NCBI RefSeq assembly: GCF_002217795.2
Contig: NZ_AP018823.1
Coordinates: 1,426,001-1,490,000, forward strand
DNA length: 64,000 nucleotides
Origin: Aquitalea magnusonii
GTDB taxonomy: Bacteria; Pseudomonadota; Gammaproteobacteria; Burkholderiales; Chromobacteriaceae
Direction of reading: 5' to 3'
Part shown: in pieces, positions 61,984 through 64,000 of the stretch
Layout of the letters: the number at the start of each line of letters is the position of its first letter
How positions within the stretch are numbered: the stretch's first letter is position 1
Translations under genes and position numbers: made by a program
The notes under the pieces: model-generated
What the model saw: only the letters and a program-made list of their open reading frames with translations
What the model was told of the DNA's origin: nothing
The model's database searches: none

Positions 61984-62832
61984 GTGTCCGAACGCTTTGC
62001 CGTATGGCTGCAATATCTTCTGCCCAAGCAGGCTTTAACCATTCTGGCCGGCAAGCTGGCAAGTGCCGAAGCCGGCAGCCTGACCACGGCGGTCATCCGC
62101 TGGTTTGTCGGACGCTATCAGGTGAACATGGCCGAAGCGGCCAATCCGGATATCAGCAGCTACCCCAGCTTCAACCAGTTTTTTACCCGCCCGCTGCGTG
62201 CCGATGCCAGGCCCTTGGCCGACAGCGCGCTGATCTGCCCGGTAGATGGTGCCATCAGTCAGTTTGGGGCGATCCGTGCCGATCAGATCTTCCAGGCCAA
62301 GGGGCATGATTATTCCACTACCGCACTGGTGGGCGGCGATGCCGACATGGCGGCACGCTATCAGGACGGCCAGTTCGCCACCATTTATCTGAGCCCGCGT
62401 GATTACCACCGCATCCACATGCCTTGCGATGGGCGTCTGCTCAGCATGACTTATGTGCCCGGTGCGCTGTTTTCGGTGAACCCGGCTACGGCGCGTGGTG
62501 TACCCGGTCTGTTTGCCCGTAACGAGCGGGTGGTGTGTGAGTTCGAAGGCCCGCATGGCCGTTTTGTGCTGACGCTGGTGGGGGCCACCATTGTAGGCAG
62601 CATGGGCACGGTCTGGCATGGCATTGTCAATCCGCCGCGTCCGGGCCGGATTCAACGCTGGGATTATCAGGACCAGCAGATCATGCTGCGCAAGGGCGAG
62701 GAAATGGGCCGCTTCCAACTGGGTTCTACCGTGGTGCTGTTGTTCCCCGCGGCAGCGGGTTTGCAGTTTAATGCGGCTTGGCAGCCGGCTGGCCCGGTCA
62801 GACTGGGCGAATGCATGGCCGATCTGGTCTGA
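61984..62832 (+). CDS. psd: Phosphatidylserine decarboxylase
   Basis: A 282-residue pro-enzyme that makes phosphatidylethanolamine at the inner membrane. The self-cleavage motif is FQLGSTVVLLF, with cleavage between Gly247 and Ser248; Ser248 becomes the pyruvoyl group. Catalytic Asp88 (ICPVDGAIS) and the histidines of SPRDYHRIHMP (His142, His145) are present. GTG is taken as the start because SERFAVWLQYLLPKQALT matches the usual N-terminus; the longer upstream frame is not family-like. Confidence 0.95.
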   Translation: MSERFAVWLQYLLPKQALTILAGKLASAEAGSLTTAVIRWFVGRYQVNMAEAANPDISSYPSFNQFFTRPLRADARPLADSALICPVDGAISQFGAIRADQIFQAKGHDYSTTALVGGDADMAARYQDGQFATIYLSPRDYHRIHMPCDGRLLSMTYVPGALFSVNPATARGVPGLFARNERVVCEFEGPHGRFVLTLVGATIVGSMGTVWHGIVNPPRPGRIQRWDYQDQQIMLRKGEEMGRFQLGSTVVLLFPAAAGLQFNAAWQPAGPVRLGECMADLV

Positions 62833-62836
62833 GGTG

Positions 62837-62861
62837 AAAACCGCCGTTGGCGGTTTTTTTT
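62837..62861 (+). terminator. Intrinsic terminator after psd
   Basis: AAAACCGCC / GGCGGTTTT with a three-base loop and eight T residues, five bases after the stop codon. Confidence 0.92.
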
Positions 62862-63015
62862 ATATCCGCCGCGAATGCATGTGCGCCATCTGCGCGCGTG
62901 TTGAACTATGCTAATGTCACTGTGGCTCTGGGTTTGATTGGCGGGCCAGCGTGCTCCTCTCCGGTGGTTGATGTGGTCGGGGAGGCTTTCTTTGTGCGGT
63001 GATTCGACCCCTCTC

Positions 63016-64000
63016 ATGAATACAGACCTGTCAGGACCTTCTGCCGTGCTGCCGTTGGCCACGCCGGATGCGCTGTTGCGGCCTGCCATCATGACGCCTT
63101 GGCAGCTATGGCACATGATTTCGCGGCGTGAGCGCTGCATCCTGTTTGGTGGCTGGCTGTTCAGCCTGTTGTTGTCACTCGGGCTGGGCGTGTTGTCGGT
63201 GGCGGATAACTGGTCCGGCATGCCGCTGCAGTTTGGCGGCGTGACGGTCTACATCACCGTGTATCCGGCCTTGCTGATCAGTCTGTGGTGGAGTTTGTGC
63301 CTGGGTTGGTGGTGGGGTGCTGTGCAGGGCTATCTGACTACGCTGGCGCTGGCCCTGTATGCCGGCATGGTCTGGCAGTGGGCAGCCCTGTTTGCCTTTG
63401 CCGACCCGCTGGGCGTGGCGGTGATGGTGCTGGGTTTCCGGGCATTGCCCATGTTACGCGGGCTGCGCAGCATGGATTCGGTGCTGCACTTTGTCCAGCT
63501 ATCATTTGTTGGCAGCATTTTCAGCTCCAGCGGCGCACTGATCTGGACTTATTGCAATAATCAGCCATTTAGCGAACTGCTGCCCATCTGGCAAGGCTGG
63601 TGGCTGGGTTTTTTCCTGCAGAACCTGTTTCTGGTGGGGCCGGTTCTGTCGCAAAGCTGGCCGGCAACCGACCGCTGGCTCAGCCGCCATCTTGCATTAC
63701 AGCCTGCCGGTGAGGCCGAGTCGCGCCATTTGATCGTACTGCTGCTGGTTTTGGTCAGCGTGGGGGCGCTGGTATACGGCTATTTGTCGCTCAGCCTGGG
63801 TAGCAGTCTGCTGTTGGGGCAATTACAACATGGTCTGCCGCCGCAAATCCACCATGCCGCCATGGTGATGACCCAGACCGGCTGGGTGTTTTTCTGGGTG
63901 TTTGCCCTGCTGGTATTGTTCAACGCTTTTTTTGCCTATCGGTTGTTTCTGCATTGGCAGGGGCGTAACCAGCAATTGCTGGATGCGCTGCAGCAGAGCA
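63016..64000 (+). CDS. Multi-span membrane protein, N-terminal part (3' end outside window)
   Basis: The frame starting at ATG (MNTDLSGPSAVLPLATPDAL) stays open to the end of the window, giving 328 residues. After a cytoplasmic N-terminus of about 40 residues come at least seven hydrophobic segments, for example CILFGGWLFSLLLSLGLGVL, WWSLCLGWWWGAVQGYL and HLIVLLLVLVSVGALVYGYL, and a last one, VFFWVFALLVLFNAFFAYRL. The charged stretch after that, HWQGRNQQLLDALQQS, looks like the start of a coiled-coil linker. This pattern is typical of MASE-like sensor regions before GGDEF, EAL or kinase domains, but the output domain is not in view. A later ATG could be the true start, as the ribosome site here is poor. 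Confidence 0.72.
   Translation, partial: MNTDLSGPSAVLPLATPDALLRPAIMTPWQLWHMISRRERCILFGGWLFSLLLSLGLGVLSVADNWSGMPLQFGGVTVYITVYPALLISLWWSLCLGWWWGAVQGYLTTLALALYAGMVWQWAALFAFADPLGVAVMVLGFRALPMLRGLRSMDSVLHFVQLSFVGSIFSSSGALIWTYCNNQPFSELLPIWQGWWLGFFLQNLFLVGPVLSQSWPATDRWLSRHLALQPAGEAESRHLIVLLLVLVSVGALVYGYLSLSLGSSLLLGQLQHGLPPQIHHAAMVMTQTGWVFFWVFALLVLFNAFFAYRLFLHWQGRNQQLLDALQQS

Noticed and set aside
1..64000. CRISPR arrays, tRNA/rRNA genes, prophage or complete insertion sequences
   Set aside because: No regularly spaced repeats, no tRNA-like cloverleaf or rRNA sequence, no phage structural genes and only one transposase fragment were seen.

Overview
The window reads as a chromosomal segment of a GC-rich betaproteobacterium, most likely order Neisseriales, family Chromobacteriaceae (Aquitalea- or Chromobacterium-like). 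That placement is an inference from codon use, dense overlapping operons, many MFS/ABC/chemotaxis genes and general protein similarity; no rRNA or tRNA gene is present to fix it. Coding density is high, there is no CRISPR array, prophage or complete insertion sequence, and the visible decay consists of four gene remnants.

Layout. 1-5.1 kb: urease operon (end of ureD, then ureA, B, C, E, F, a GNAT acetyltransferase and ureG). 5.2-9.5 kb, opposite strand: a coupled two-component pair, a LuxR-type response regulator and a hybrid histidine kinase fused to an NCS1 nucleobase/allantoin-type permease. 9.6-13.2 kb: fossil of an amino-acid ABC ATPase, a FadL/OmpP1-like porin and an FMO-like flavoprotein. 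13.4-18.2 kb: a five-gene branched-chain-type ABC uptake operon with a possible sigma-54 promoter, ending in a structured repeat. 18.2-25.6 kb: two divergent paralogous peptide-binding proteins and the permease/ATPase genes of a dipeptide-type ABC system, then a broken FAD oxidoreductase truncated by an IS256-family transposase fragment. 25.6-31.7 kb: ssb, a YajR-like MFS gene, uvrA, a VOC protein and a small secreted protein. 31.8-35.2 kb: a low-GC patch with a BBE-type flavoenzyme and a lipoprotein. 35.2-40.6 kb: HDAC-like deacetylase and MFS operon, a chimeric LuxR/outer-membrane remnant, LysR and a second MFS gene. 40.6-43.8 kb: an AT-rich orphan fimbrial adhesin and sdaA behind a tandem glycine riboswitch. 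43.9-47.6 kb: NAD(P)H-binding protein, LysR, homocysteine methyltransferase and a soluble CZB chemoreceptor. 48.0-51.8 kb: tauABCD taurine operon, ending in the second copy of the structured repeat. 51.8-64 kb: dbpA helicase, a chemoreceptor with a haem-c motif, a BaiN-like flavoprotein, a KorA/TrfB-like mini-regulator, LysR with a PLP decarboxylase and amino-acid-binding protein, a DUF5610 protein, FMN reductase, psd, and the start of a multi-membrane-span protein running off the end.

Much of the content concerns nitrogen and sulfur scavenging: urea hydrolysis, uptake of amino acids, peptides and taurine, serine/glycine breakdown and amino-acid decarboxylation. The main observations for follow-up are (i) the two-copy intergenic element with conserved hairpins, G-tracts and adjoining terminators, (ii) the permease-kinase next to urease, (iii) the riboswitch-controlled serine deaminase, (iv) the orphan adhesin framed by near-identical terminators and (v) several footprints of recent gene loss.
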